Positions 8,447-17,137 of a DNA stretch of 64,000 bases are shown piece after piece. The notes below the pieces were generated by a model. It had not been told where the DNA came from. It saw only the letters and a list, made by a program, of their open reading frames with translations, and made no database searches. Made by a program: the position numbers and the translations under genes. Numbering within the stretch: the first letter of the stretch is position 1; each line of letters opens with the position of its first letter. Source of the stretch: Demequina silvatica (GTDB lineage Bacteria; Actinomycetota; Actinomycetes; Actinomycetales; Demequinaceae); the NCBI RefSeq assembly GCF_000971215.1, contig NZ_BBMA01000004.1:62001-126000 (forward strand), in the 5' to 3' direction.

Positions 8447-9510
8447 TGCAGCCGGTAGAACCGGAAGAACGCGAAGTCCTCGATGGGCAGCACGCTGACG
8501 TCGGCGAAGCCGGCGCTCTCCGCGTAGCCGCGCAGCACGCCGGGCCGCATGACCGTGCCGGTCGCGACGCTCGGCGACGCGGACATGCTGTCCGGCAGGC
8601 ACACCAGGATGCTGTAGCCGTACATGAGCCGCTCCACCATGTCGCCCGGCTCCGCGTACCGCTCCGCGACGGCCTCGTCCATGATGATGACGGCGCCGTC
8701 GGGCCGCACCGCGCGGCGGATCGCGTCGAGCACCTCGACGGGCTGCGGCATGTCGTGCAGCGCCTCGAGCACGAACGCCGCGTCGTAGTCGCCCTCGAGC
8801 GCGCCCGCGTCGGCGTGCAGGAACTCGACGCGGTCCGCGAGGCCCGCCTCGATCGCGTTCGCGCGCGCCCGCAGCACCGAGGGCTCGTCGACGTCCACGC
8901 CGGTCACTCGCGCCGTCGGGTAGGCGCGGGCGAGCGCGAGGGCCGACCAGCCGGCGCCGCACGCGATGTCCGCGATGCGCGCGCCGGGGCGCGACAGGAT
9001 CGCGTCGAGCTCGGGCACTGCCGCCAGCGCCGGAGCGAGCATGGTCTCGAACCAGGGGCGGTTGACGTCCGCCTGCGCCCAGCGGGCGTCGTCGCCGAGG
9101 TCAGCCCAGCTCACCCCGCCGCCCGAGCGGTACGCCTCGAGCAGCGCGGGGATCTGGACGCCCGCCGCGGCGACCATGCGGGCCAGCGGCGCGACGTACG
9201 CGAGCGACGAGCCGTCGGTGAGGGCCTCGGCGGCGCCCGGCGGGAGCGCGTAGGTCCGCACGCAGTCGACCTCCGACGCGGTCACCATGCCCGCCGCGGC
9301 CTGATGCTCGAGCCACTCGCGCGCGTACCGGGCGTGCGTGCCCGTGGCCTGGGCCAACGACTCGGGGGTGTGCGGCCCGCCCGTGGCGAGCTCGCGATAC
9401 CAGCCGAGCCGGTCGCCCAGGTGGATCGCGAGGGTGTCCATCGCGCCCATCGCGGACACCAGGACGTGCTCCGCCCAGGCATCCGCGTCGGCCTGCGCAT
9501 GCGGGGACAT
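8434..9510 (-). CDS. SAM-dependent methyltransferase with N-terminal winged helix
   Basis: 358 residues. Residues ~1-100 form a winged-helix dimerisation domain like that of small-molecule O-methyltransferases. Residues ~170-300 are a class I methyltransferase with the SAM motif ADIACGAGWS and acidic loop VTGVDVDE. Similar proteins methylate small molecules; some are annotated as regulators. The ATG follows GGGGAGGAG. It overlaps the Nudix gene at the convergent end, and a GC hairpin (9525-9544) lies upstream between it and the hydrolase. Substrate unknown. Confidence 0.82.
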   Translation of the reverse strand: MSPHAQADADAWAEHVLVSAMGAMDTLAIHLGDRLGWYRELATGGPHTPESLAQATGTHARYAREWLEHQAAAGMVTASEVDCVRTYALPPGAAEALTDGSSLAYVAPLARMVAAAGVQIPALLEAYRSGGGVSWADLGDDARWAQADVNRPWFETMLAPALAAVPELDAILSRPGARIADIACGAGWSALALARAYPTARVTGVDVDEPSVLRARANAIEAGLADRVEFLHADAGALEGDYDAAFVLEALHDMPQPVEVLDAIRRAVRPDGAVIIMDEAVAERYAEPGDMVERLMYGYSILVCLPDSMSASPSVATGTVMRPGVLRGYAESAGFADVSVLPIEDFAFFRFYRLHHPG

Positions 9511-9524
9511 GCCGGCTCCTCCCC

Positions 9525-9544
9525 GTCGCCCCCGGGCGGGCGAC
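9525..9544. repeat. Short GC hairpin GTCGCCC-N6-GGGCGAC
   Basis: Perfect 7-bp stem after the hydrolase gene (minus strand) and before the methyltransferase. There is no U-tract, so it may only mark transcript 3' ends or be incidental. Confidence 0.4.
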
Positions 9545-9580
9545 CGCCACCCTCCATGGCACCGCGCGCGCGGCGTCCCG

Positions 9581-10207
9581 TCAAACGGAGAGGCGCGTCG
9601 CGAGGAAGGCGCGGACGTCCTCCATCTCCTCCTCGGTGATGGAGTGGCCCAGTCCGGGGTAGATCCGCGTCTCCACGTCGGCGTGGTCGCGCAGGAACGC
9701 TCGGGTGCGGTCGATCGCGCGCGGCCAGATCACCGGGTCGGACCCGCCGCGACCCCAGAACACGGCGGGCCGGATGGCGGCGAGGGTCGGGTCGGCCGCC
9801 TGGGCGCCCTCGGGCACGAACCCGGCGAGCACCACGGGCGCGACCACGCGCTCCGGGCGGGTGCGCAGCAGTTGCAGGGCCATGAGCCCGCCCTGGGAGA
9901 ACCCGAGGGGGACGATGCGCGGGTCGGGTCCCAGCGTCGCGTCCACCCAGTCCCACACGGCGGCGGTGGCCGCGTCGATCGCGTCCTGGTCCATCGCGCC
10001 GTCGGGGGACAGCGGGAACCAGGCGGCACCCCCGTACCCCGTGTCGAGCGGCGCGCGCAGCGACGCCCAGGGGAGCCCGGCGGGCAGCCAGTGCGCGAGC
10101 GACACCAGGTCCTGCTCGTGCGAGCCGAAGCCGTGCAGCAGCAGCGCGACGGTGTCGGAGTCGGAGCCGGGCGGGACGGGGGAGAGGACGGAGCGCAGGA
10201 CGGTCAC
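9581..10207 (-). CDS. Phospholipase/carboxylesterase family alpha/beta hydrolase
   Basis: 208 residues. LLLHGFGSHEQD starts the fold, the nucleophile Ser104 sits in GFSQGG, then Asp in GGSDPV (~156) and His in GLGHSI (~188). This is the small serine esterase group (YpfH-like). The frame is open further upstream, but GTG at 10207 is favoured because GATACT, a -10-like box, ends 7 bp before it and nothing resembling a ribosome-binding site fits upstream. Substrate is unknown, probably a short acyl ester. Confidence 0.82.
   Translation of the reverse strand: MTVLRSVLSPVPPGSDSDTVALLLHGFGSHEQDLVSLAHWLPAGLPWASLRAPLDTGYGGAAWFPLSPDGAMDQDAIDAATAAVWDWVDATLGPDPRIVPLGFSQGGLMALQLLRTRPERVVAPVVLAGFVPEGAQAADPTLAAIRPAVFWGRGGSDPVIWPRAIDRTRAFLRDHADVETRIYPGLGHSITEEEMEDVRAFLATRLSV
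9910..9919 (+). repeat. 10-mer, in esterase gene
   Basis: Coding strand reads PRIVPL. Confidence 0.95.
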
Positions 10208-10265
10208 GCTCCCCAGTATCGCGGGTCCGCCGGCGCGGGCGGGTCCGCGCGTACGATGCGGAGGC

Positions 10266-10478
10266 ATGAGCGATCCCACGCCCGACACCGGCGACGGCGG
10301 AGCGGCCGAGCGCGCCCGCATCGTCGCGTACCTGGCGTTCCACGAGCGCAGCGCCCGGACCAAGGCGACCGCCGCCACGAGCGACGAGTCGCGGATCTAC
10401 CAGACCACCATCGCGAACGCGATGCAGGCGATGCGCGAGGCGATCGACGGCGGCTTCCACTGGAAGGCCGACCTCTAG
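10266..10478 (+). CDS. Conserved-looking small protein of unknown function
   Basis: 70 residues, charged and probably all-helical, soluble, without membrane segment. I do not recognise a family. The start is the ATG preceded at 8 bp by TACGAT, which suggests a leaderless message. It is divergent from the esterase gene (58 bp) and 49 bp before the PfkB kinase. Codon use matches neighbours, so it is likely real. Confidence 0.65.
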   Translation: MSDPTPDTGDGGAAERARIVAYLAFHERSARTKATAATSDESRIYQTTIANAMQAMREAIDGGFHWKADL

Positions 10479-10527
10479 ACTCCCCTCAGGGCGCGCAACG
10501 GCGCGCGCCACGACGACAGGAGGCCCC

Positions 10528-11439
10528 GTGCAGCGCGACGTCACGGTGTTCGGCAGCGCGAACGCGGACCTCAGGGTCCTGGTCGACGAGCTCCCGCGGC
10601 GCGGGCAGGTGACGCTGGGGCACGACCTCGAGATGGGGCCGGGCGGCCGGGGCCTCAACCAGGCCGTCGCCGCGGCACGCATGGGGGCGCGGACGGCCTT
10701 CGTCGGCGCGGTCGGCTCCGACGACCACGGCACCATGCTGCTGCGCTGCCTCGCCGAGTCCGGCGTCGAGGCCTGCGTCGACGAGGTCGACGGGCGCGCC
10801 ACCGGCGCCGCCATGATCGCGGTCGACGAGCACGGCGAGATCACGGTGATCGAGCTGCCCGGCGCGAACGCGACACTCGACACGGTCTCCGACCGCGCCG
10901 CCCACGCGATCCGCGGGTCGGCCGTGCTCCTGCTGCAGCTCGAGACCCCGGTCACCGGTTCACGCGCCGCCGCCGCGCTCGCCCGCGCGGCCGGCGCGAC
11001 GGTGATCCTCGACGCTGGACCCCAGCTGGGGGAGATGGACGCGATGCTCGACGAGGTCGACGTGCTCGTGGTCGACCTCGAGGAGGCGGGAGACGCCGCG
11101 GGGATGCCGGGCGCGGCACCGCAGCAGGCCGCTCGCGCCCTCGCGGCACGCGTGCCCACCGCGATCGTGTTCGGCGGCCTGCGCGGATCGCTGCTCGCCG
11201 ACTCCGACGGCGTCCTCGAGCTCCCGCGCTACGTCGCGCACGCGCTCGACTCGTCCGCCGTGACCGACACGTTCTGCGGGGCGCTCGCCGCGGGCGTGTC
11301 GGTCGGTGCGCCGGTCCGGGCGGCGGCGGAGGTCGCCGTGGCGGCCGCGGCGCTCGCGGTGCAGCGGCCCGGCTCCGCGGACTCGATCCCCACGCGCTCC
11401 GACGTCGACGACTACCGCGCGCTGCCGCACGCCGGCTGA
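10528..11439 (+). CDS. PfkB-family carbohydrate kinase, ribokinase-like with altered motifs
   Basis: 303 residues. The N-terminal signature GPGGRGLNQAVAAARMGA is intact and substrate-contacting residues are ribokinase-like. The ATP/anion-hole motif usually reading GAGDTF is here AVTDTFCGAL: the catalytic Asp is kept but both glycines are lost. The usual NxxE magnesium motif reads DLEE. The enzyme could therefore be slow, altered in specificity or regulatory. GTG start follows CAGGAGG. It lies 38 bp before purine nucleoside phosphorylase, so ribose or nucleoside salvage would fit (inference). Confidence 0.82.
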   Translation: MQRDVTVFGSANADLRVLVDELPRRGQVTLGHDLEMGPGGRGLNQAVAAARMGARTAFVGAVGSDDHGTMLLRCLAESGVEACVDEVDGRATGAAMIAVDEHGEITVIELPGANATLDTVSDRAAHAIRGSAVLLLQLETPVTGSRAAAALARAAGATVILDAGPQLGEMDAMLDEVDVLVVDLEEAGDAAGMPGAAPQQAARALAARVPTAIVFGGLRGSLLADSDGVLELPRYVAHALDSSAVTDTFCGALAAGVSVGAPVRAAAEVAVAAAALAVQRPGSADSIPTRSDVDDYRALPHAG

Positions 11440-11477
11440 GGGACCCGCCGGCCCCGCCGCGTCGATAGGGTGGCGCC

Positions 11478-12182
11478 ATGCCTACCCCTCACATCCGCGC
11501 CGAGCGCGGCCAGATCGCCGAGCGCGTCATCATGCCGGGCGACCCGCGCCGCGCCGAGCGCATCGCCACCGACTACCTCGAGGACGCCGAGCTCGTGACC
11601 GACGTGCGCGGCATCCTGGGCTTCACGGGCTCTTGGGAGGGGCGCCGGGTCACCGCGATGGCGTCGGGCATGGGCGCGCCCTCCATCACCATCTACGCGA
11701 CCGAGCTGGCGCGCGAGTACGGCGTGAAGCAGATCGTCAGGGTCGGCACGTGCGGCGGCATGAGCACCGACGTCGCGGTGCGTGACGTCATCATCGCGAC
11801 GGGCGCGCACAGCGACTCCGCCATGACCGCCAGCCGGATCCCCGGCGTGCAGTTCAGCCACGTCGCGGACTTCTCGCTCGCGCGTGCCGCGGCCGAGCGG
11901 GCCGAGGCGGCCGGGCTGGACGCGCGGGTGCACGCCGGCGTGGTGTTCACCTCGGACCACTTCTACCTCGAGCGCCCCGCGCTCACGGAGGCGCTCACCG
12001 CGCACGGCACGCTTGCGGTCGAGATGGAGGCCGCCGCGCTCTACGCGGTCGGCGCCGCGGAGGGGGTCCGTACCCTCGCGATCGTCACGGTCTCCGATCA
12101 CCTGGTCACGGGGGAGAGCATGACGTCCGAGGAGCGCGAGACGCAGTTCGACGCCGCAGCGCGGATCGCGCTGGCGCTGTAG
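11478..12182 (+). CDS. deoD: Purine nucleoside phosphorylase, DeoD type
   Basis: 234 residues, the usual size for the hexameric trimer-of-dimers enzyme. MPGDPRRAE binds phosphate, VGTCGGM and the VEMEAAALY segment bind ribose, and Asp in SDHLVTGE is the catalytic acid. It splits purine nucleosides with phosphate into base and ribose-1-phosphate. TAGGGT lies 6 bp before the ATG and no ribosome-binding site is present, so it is probably leaderless. Convergent with the amidotransferase-like gene, 4 bp apart. Confidence 0.95.
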   Translation: MPTPHIRAERGQIAERVIMPGDPRRAERIATDYLEDAELVTDVRGILGFTGSWEGRRVTAMASGMGAPSITIYATELAREYGVKQIVRVGTCGGMSTDVAVRDVIIATGAHSDSAMTASRIPGVQFSHVADFSLARAAAERAEAAGLDARVHAGVVFTSDHFYLERPALTEALTAHGTLAVEMEAAALYAVGAAEGVRTLAIVTVSDHLVTGESMTSEERETQFDAAARIALAL

Positions 12183-12186
12183 GGCG

Positions 12187-12897
12187 TCAGCGCCTCGCGC
12201 GCTCCCGCGCGGCCGCCACGAAGGCGTCCCACACGGCGGTGAGCTCGTCGTGCTCGGGATGCCACTGCAGCGCGAGGCAGAACACCTGCGCGGGGTCCTC
12301 GACCGCCTCCACGAGCCCGTGGACGCTGCGGGCGGAGACCACCAGGCCCTCGCCCACCCGGTCGATCGCCTGGTGGTGGTACATGGGCACGTCCCGCTCG
12401 AGCGGGTGCAGGCGCGCGAGCAGCGTGTCCGGCAGCACCGACACGCCGAGCTCGCGGAAGATCGCGTCGCCCTTCTGGTAGTCGTCGTGACCCACCACGT
12501 CGGGCACGTGCTGGTGCAGCGTGCCGCCGCGGGCCACGTTGAGCACCTGCGCGCCTCGGCAGACGCCCAGGATCGGCTTGCCCGCGGCGAGCGCGGCCCG
12601 GACCAGCGCGAGCTCCCACGCGTCGCGTCCCGCGCGCGGCTCGTCGCACGCCGCGTGCGGCTCGGCGCCGTAGGCGGCGGGGTCCACGTCGTAGCCGCCC
12701 GTGAGGTACAAGGCGTCGACGCGGGCGAGCACGTCCTCGGCGAGCGCCGGGTCCTGCTCGGGGAGCACCGCGATCACTGCGCCCGCGTCGCGCAGCGGCG
12801 CCACGTAGGCGTCGGGGAGCCAGACTGCACGCTCGTGCCAGATGCCCGTGCTCGCATCCTCGACGTAGGACGTGGCGCCGATCACCGGTGCGGCCAT
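12187..12897 (-). CDS. Gamma-glutamyl-GABA hydrolase-like class I amidotransferase (peptidase C26)
   Basis: 236 residues. Nucleophile Cys lies in GVCRGAQVLNVA, and the His-Glu pair in QWHPEHDE, so the triad is complete. The family (PuuD-like) hydrolyses gamma-glutamyl amides in polyamine catabolism, among others. No other put/puu genes are adjacent, so the true substrate is open. Its start has GGGGGAA upstream; a TAGATT box lies further up in the 167-bp gap shared with the HAD gene. Confidence 0.85.
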   Translation of the reverse strand: MAAPVIGATSYVEDASTGIWHERAVWLPDAYVAPLRDAGAVIAVLPEQDPALAEDVLARVDALYLTGGYDVDPAAYGAEPHAACDEPRAGRDAWELALVRAALAAGKPILGVCRGAQVLNVARGGTLHQHVPDVVGHDDYQKGDAIFRELGVSVLPDTLLARLHPLERDVPMYHHQAIDRVGEGLVVSARSVHGLVEAVEDPAQVFCLALQWHPEHDELTAVWDAFVAAARERARR

Positions 12898-12982
12898 GGT
12901 TCCCCCGAATCCCGGGACGCGTCCGCCCCTTGGTCGAGGAATCTAGCGCCCCCCGCACGGACCGGTTGACCACGGCGACCCC

Positions 12983-13015
12983 GCGCCCGCCCGGCTGGGA
13001 CGCCCGGGCGGGCGC
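12983..13015. repeat. 12-bp GC hairpin in HAD leader
   Basis: Perfect 12-bp inverted repeat (arms 12983-12994 and 13004-13015, 9-base loop), directly followed by a GGACGATGCG-complement copy at 13016-13025, all inside the gap between divergent genes. It could end leftward transcription or be part of the repeat element. Confidence 0.55.
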
Positions 13016-13025
13016 CGCATCGTCC
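13016..13025 (-). repeat. 10-mer, intergenic, next to HAD-leader hairpin
   Basis: Touches the 12-bp hairpin at 12983-13015. Confidence 0.95.
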
Positions 13026-13064
13026 CCCCACTAGGCTGGACACGCCCCGACCCCAGGAGGATCG

Positions 13065-13916
13065 ATGACCCAGCCCGACGCGTTCCACGTGCCGGAGGGA
13101 CCGCACGACATCCGGCTGGTGGTGTGCGACATGGACGGCACGCTGCTGGACGCCGCGAAGCGCATCCCGGACGCGATCTGGCCGCTGGTCGAGCGCATGC
13201 ACGAGCGCGGGGCGCTGTTCGCGCCCGCCTCGGGCCGCCAGTACGCGACCCTCGCGCGGCAGTTCGAGCGGCTCGGCGAGGACCTCGTGGTGATCGCGGA
13301 GAACGGCGCTTACGTGCGTCGCGGCCAGGTCGAGGTGTCCGCCTCGCCGCTGCCGCGCGACGCGATGCCCGAGATCGTGGGCGTGCTGCGCGCGCACGCG
13401 GCGGCGGGCTACGACGTGGGCGCGGTGGTGTGCGGCAAGCGGTCGGCGTACGTCGAGCGCGCCGACGAGGCGTTCCTCGCGAAGGCGCGCCCGTACTACG
13501 CCGCGCTCGAGGTGGTCGAGGACGTCACGGCGGTCGAGGACGACATCCTCAAGGTCGCCGTCTACGACTTCGGCGACGCGGCCCACGACACGGCGCCGGC
13601 CCTCGCGGGCTTCGACGGCGACGCGCTGCGCGTGGTGGTCTCGGACCGCCACTGGATCGACATCATGGCGATCGGCGTGGACAAGGGCGTCGCGGTGCGG
13701 GCGCTGCAGGAGGCGCTCGGGGTCACGCCCGCGCAGACGGTGGTGTTCGGCGACTACCTCAACGACCTCGAGATGATGGACGCGTCCGAGCTGTCGTTCG
13801 CGATGGCGAACGCGCACCCCCAGGTCGCGGAGCGCGCGCGGTTCATGGCACCCGCGAATACCGAGGCGGGTGTGGTCACCACGCTGCGGCGGTTGCTGGA
13901 CCACCCCGTCGGCTAG
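13065..13916 (+). CDS. HAD-superfamily phosphatase, Cof type
   Basis: 283 residues. Motif I is CDMDGTLLD (Asp22, Asp24), followed by the large C2B cap, and motif IV is GDYLNDLEM near the C-terminus, with the conserved NAHP after it. Cof-type enzymes dephosphorylate sugar phosphates, flavin or pyridoxal phosphates. ATG follows CAGGAGGA; TAGGCT lies ~30 bp upstream. The stop codon overlaps the stop of the convergent MFS gene (CTAG). Confidence 0.9.
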   Translation: MTQPDAFHVPEGPHDIRLVVCDMDGTLLDAAKRIPDAIWPLVERMHERGALFAPASGRQYATLARQFERLGEDLVVIAENGAYVRRGQVEVSASPLPRDAMPEIVGVLRAHAAAGYDVGAVVCGKRSAYVERADEAFLAKARPYYAALEVVEDVTAVEDDILKVAVYDFGDAAHDTAPALAGFDGDALRVVVSDRHWIDIMAIGVDKGVAVRALQEALGVTPAQTVVFGDYLNDLEMMDASELSFAMANAHPQVAERARFMAPANTEAGVVTTLRRLLDHPVG

Positions 13917-15094
13917 GCCGCCCTGGCCTCGCCGCGCGCCCGGAAGTGCCGCACCGCTCCGAGCGCGGGCAGCAGCAGCACGGCCGCGAGCAGGAACGAC
14001 GCGCCCATGCCGGTGCCGGCCGCGAGGAGGCCGGGCAGGACGGCGCCGATCAGGGATCCGGGGTACGTGAAGAGGTTGACGCGCGCCACGATCTCGTCGG
14101 AGCGGCGCGGGTCCAGGTCGCCCGCGGCGGCGTACGCGAGCGGCACCAGCGCCCCCACCCCGAGCCCCGCCAGGGCGAAGCCGAGCAGCGCCGCCCACAC
14201 CGCGGGCACCAGCCCCGCGAGCACCAGGCCGGCGATCGCGACGGCGACCGTCGCCACCGCGAGGTGCGCGCGCCCGTAGCGGCGCACCACCAGGTCCGAG
14301 GTGAGCCGCGTGATCAGCGTGAAGCCGGCGTACACGGCGTATCCCAGCGGCGCGACCGTGGCCGTCGCCCCCACGCCGTCGGTCATGTGCACGGTGGACC
14401 ACGTCGACACGGTCGAGTCCGCCGTGAACGCGGCGAAGACCACCATGCCGACCACGAACAGCCCGCGCAGCGGTAGCGCGGGCCGCTCGCCGCCCGCCTC
14501 GGCCGCCCTCTCGCGCGCGGGATCGAGCACGCGCCGCCCGGCCACCGCGACGGCCGCCGCGCCCAGCCCGGCCACCGTGAGGCCGAGGCTCGCCCCGAGC
14601 GCCGTGCCGGCCCCGGCGGACATCACCAGCGCGCCCACGATCGACGCGGCCGTGTTGGCCGCGAAGAACGACGCCATCACGGCCAGCCCGATCCGCCGCT
14701 GCACGATCACGCCCTGCATCGCGGCCGAGGCGTCCACGCATCCCAGCCCGACGCCGTAGACCCCGAACAGCGCCCAGAACACGGGCAGCGGGACCGGCGT
14801 GGCGACCGCGAGCAGCGCGGCGGCCTGGAGCGCGAGCCCCAGGATCACGGCCGCGCGCGAGCCGAGCCGCACGGCGACGCGGTCCGCCACCATGGAGCCC
14901 GCGGCCGCGCCGATCACCACGGTGAGCGTGATGAGCGACACCGTGTCGTCGTCGATCGCGTACCGGTCCTTGAGCTGCGGCAGGGCGGTCACCACCGTCG
15001 CGTAGCCGAGGCCCTGCGCGGCGTACGCCGCGTACACGCCCAGACGCGCGGTACGGACGGGCAGGGACGATGCGGTGGCGGGGGACGCGCTCAC
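13913..15094 (-). CDS. MFS transporter, last gene of the aminotransferase operon
   Basis: 393 residues, about 12 membrane segments, with GVGLGCVDASAAMQG and RLTSDLVVRRYGR as cytoplasmic loop motifs of sugar/drug MFS proteins (FucP/YbjJ-like). The start is GTG 15094, seven bases after the aminotransferase stop and preceded by GGAGAG; the open frame further upstream runs antiphase through the aminotransferase gene. Probably exports or imports the product handled by the three genes before it (inference). Confidence 0.82.
   Translation of the reverse strand: MSASPATASSLPVRTARLGVYAAYAAQGLGYATVVTALPQLKDRYAIDDDTVSLITLTVVIGAAAGSMVADRVAVRLGSRAAVILGLALQAAALLAVATPVPLPVFWALFGVYGVGLGCVDASAAMQGVIVQRRIGLAVMASFFAANTAASIVGALVMSAGAGTALGASLGLTVAGLGAAAVAVAGRRVLDPARERAAEAGGERPALPLRGLFVVGMVVFAAFTADSTVSTWSTVHMTDGVGATATVAPLGYAVYAGFTLITRLTSDLVVRRYGRAHLAVATVAVAIAGLVLAGLVPAVWAALLGFALAGLGVGALVPLAYAAAGDLDPRRSDEIVARVNLFTYPGSLIGAVLPGLLAAGTGMGASFLLAAVLLLPALGAVRHFRARGEARAA
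15065..15074 (+). repeat. 10-mer, at MFS start
   Basis: Coding strand reads TASSLP. Confidence 0.95.
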
Positions 15095-15101
15095 GGCTCT
15101 C

Positions 15102-16358
15102 CTATCCGGCGGCGACGGCGGCGAAGGCCTCGTCGGCGATCTCGAGCGTACGGGCGATGTCGTACGAGGTGAGGGAGGCGTTGAGGAAGTGGTTGTGGTG
15201 GGACGTGAACCACACGCCGCGGCGCACGCACTCGGCGACCCACCGCTGGTGGAGCATGAGCGAGTCGTCATCGGCGAGCCGCAGGTAGAACAGCGCGGGC
15301 TCGCCGGAGGCGACCAGGGTGAGGCCGTGGCCCGCGGCCGCCTCGACCAGCCCCGTGGTGAGCTCGGTGCCGCGACGCCGGAACAGCGCGGGCGCGTCCA
15401 GCTCCTTGAGCCGTGTGATGGTCGCGATCGACGCGGCGAAGGGCACCGCGCTCATCCAGTACGAGCCCGTGTAGGTGAGCGACGCCACCGTCTCCCGGAG
15501 CGCCTCCCGGCCGGTGAGCGCCGCCAGGTTGTAGCCGTTGCCGATCGCCTTGCAGAAGCAGACCAGGTCCGCCTCGATGCCGTAGTGGTGGTCCGACCCG
15601 GCGAGGTCCAGACGCCACCCGGCCCGCACATCGTCCATGATGAGGACCACCCCGTGCTCGTCGCACAGGCGCCGCACGCCCTGCCAATAGCCCTCCGCGG
15701 GGAGCTCGTTGTCCACGAAGTTGCCGTGCATGTACGGCGTCGAGATGAACGCCGCGATCTCGCCGCGGTGCTCCCGGAACATCGCCTCGAGCGCCGCGAC
15801 GTCGTTCCACGGGACGTACAGGTTGTGCGCGACGTCCTCCTCGAGCACGCCGGGGTAGTCGAGCTTCTGGGTCCACGGCGCGACGCCGTGGTAGTACCCC
15901 TTCACGAAGACGACCTTCTTGCGGCGGGTCGCGGCGCGCGCGGTCATGACCGCGAGGGTGGTGGTGTCGCCGCCGTTCTTCGCGAAGAACGCCCAGTCGG
16001 CGCTGGCGACGGTGTCCACCAGCAGCTCGGCCAGGTCGACCATGGTGGTCGACGGGATGGTCACCACGTCCTCCAGCGCGGCCTGCCGGCGCGCGGCGGC
16101 GTCGACCACCGGGTCGCCGTAGCCGAGCACGTTGGGCCCGTAGCCGCACATGTAGTCGAGGTACTCGTTGCCGTCGACGTCCCAGAACCGCGAGCCCTCG
16201 GCGCGCTCGCTGAACAGCGGGTAGGCGGACTGCGGGATGTAGCACCCCTCGGAGGGCCCCTGGTGGCCGGGGATACCGGCGGGGATCACGCGCTGGGCGC
16301 GGGCGAACGCCTCGCGGCTCCTGGTGTACGTGTACGGGGTGGTGGCGGTGGCGGTCAT
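15102..16358 (-). CDS. Class III PLP aminotransferase (glutamate-1-semialdehyde mutase-like)
   Basis: 418 residues. PLP-binding Lys270 lies in CFCKAIGNGYN, and the cofactor-nitrogen Asp in LIMDDVRAGWR. FAKNGGDTTTLAVMTARA is the phosphate-binding region; the N-terminal IPAGIPGHQGP also fits glutamate-1-semialdehyde-like enzymes. It is unlikely to be HemL because HemL's neighbours and typical GTFSGNP-like segment are missing; secondary-metabolite or omega-transaminase roles fit better. Starts in an ATGA overlap with the SCP2-like gene. Confidence 0.85.
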   Translation of the reverse strand: MTATATTPYTYTRSREAFARAQRVIPAGIPGHQGPSEGCYIPQSAYPLFSERAEGSRFWDVDGNEYLDYMCGYGPNVLGYGDPVVDAAARRQAALEDVVTIPSTTMVDLAELLVDTVASADWAFFAKNGGDTTTLAVMTARAATRRKKVVFVKGYYHGVAPWTQKLDYPGVLEEDVAHNLYVPWNDVAALEAMFREHRGEIAAFISTPYMHGNFVDNELPAEGYWQGVRRLCDEHGVVLIMDDVRAGWRLDLAGSDHHYGIEADLVCFCKAIGNGYNLAALTGREALRETVASLTYTGSYWMSAVPFAASIATITRLKELDAPALFRRRGTELTTGLVEAAAGHGLTLVASGEPALFYLRLADDDSLMLHQRWVAECVRRGVWFTSHHNHFLNASLTSYDIARTLEIADEAFAAVAAG

Positions 16359-17137
16359 GGCTGCTCTCCGAGGTAGTGGCCCACGCGGTCGAGGATCCGG
16401 CTCACGTTGTCGATCATGGGGATGAAGCCTCGCATCGCCATCGAGCCGTCCCCCAGGCAGGCGAGCGCGCTGGCGCGCCCGGCGAGCACGTCGCCGGCGA
16501 CGTCGAGGTCGCGGAAGGTCAGGGCGGCCCTCGCGGGGGACGATGCGGGGGCCGGGTCGAACGTGAGCGCGTGGTCCCGCGCGTGGAGACGCAGGTCCAG
16601 CGAGTCGCCCACCTCGAGGGCGATCTGGCCGTCGGGGATGAGCCCCGCGGAGAAGCGCCCCGAGCGGTCCGTGTTGGCGACCTGCGCGATCGCAGCCACC
16701 GCCACGTGCAGCGTGATGACGGCGCTCGCCTCGGAGAAGGCGGCGTCCGCGAGGTCCTCCTCGGACGGACGGAGGTAGCGGCCCAGCAGGTCCGCGAGCG
16801 GCGCGAACACCTGGGTGAGGAAGCGCAGCCCCGCGGGTCGGGCGAGGGGGACCGGCTGCGCCGCGCCGTCGATCATCGCGTTGAGGTGCGCGGGGGAGCG
16901 CAGCACCAGCGTGACCGTGCGCTCGCCATGGGCGCCCTCGGCGATCCCGTCGCGATCGAAGGTGAGCGCGCGGTCGGGAAGCCCGCGCACGCGGAAGCGC
17001 ACGGTGGTGGGACGGTCGACCGCTGCGAGGAGAGGTCGAGCCTCCGGGGCGTGCTCCGCGAGGCTCGGCAGCGCGCCGAGCACGGCGAACAGGTTGATGT
17101 GCGCGAGGACGCGCGGGTCGGTGTCGGTGAGCATCAC
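16355..17137 (-). CDS. SCP2-like sterol/lipid-carrier domain protein
   Basis: 260 residues, not clearly assigned. The C-terminal ~90 residues (AALTFRDLDVAGDVLAGR...LGDGSMAMRGF) follow the pattern of SCP2 sterol-transfer domains, which bind acyl chains or hydrophobic ligands; the N-terminal part has a second similar-looking half (VRFRVRGLPDRALTF). No catalytic motif is visible. It overlaps the TetR gene and the aminotransferase gene by 4 bp each, so its role must belong with them. Confidence 0.6.
   Translation of the reverse strand: MMLTDTDPRVLAHINLFAVLGALPSLAEHAPEARPLLAAVDRPTTVRFRVRGLPDRALTFDRDGIAEGAHGERTVTLVLRSPAHLNAMIDGAAQPVPLARPAGLRFLTQVFAPLADLLGRYLRPSEEDLADAAFSEASAVITLHVAVAAIAQVANTDRSGRFSAGLIPDGQIALEVGDSLDLRLHARDHALTFDPAPASSPARAALTFRDLDVAGDVLAGRASALACLGDGSMAMRGFIPMIDNVSRILDRVGHYLGEQP
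16538..16547 (+). repeat. 10-mer, in SCP2-like gene
   Basis: Coding strand reads PASSPA. Confidence 0.95.
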
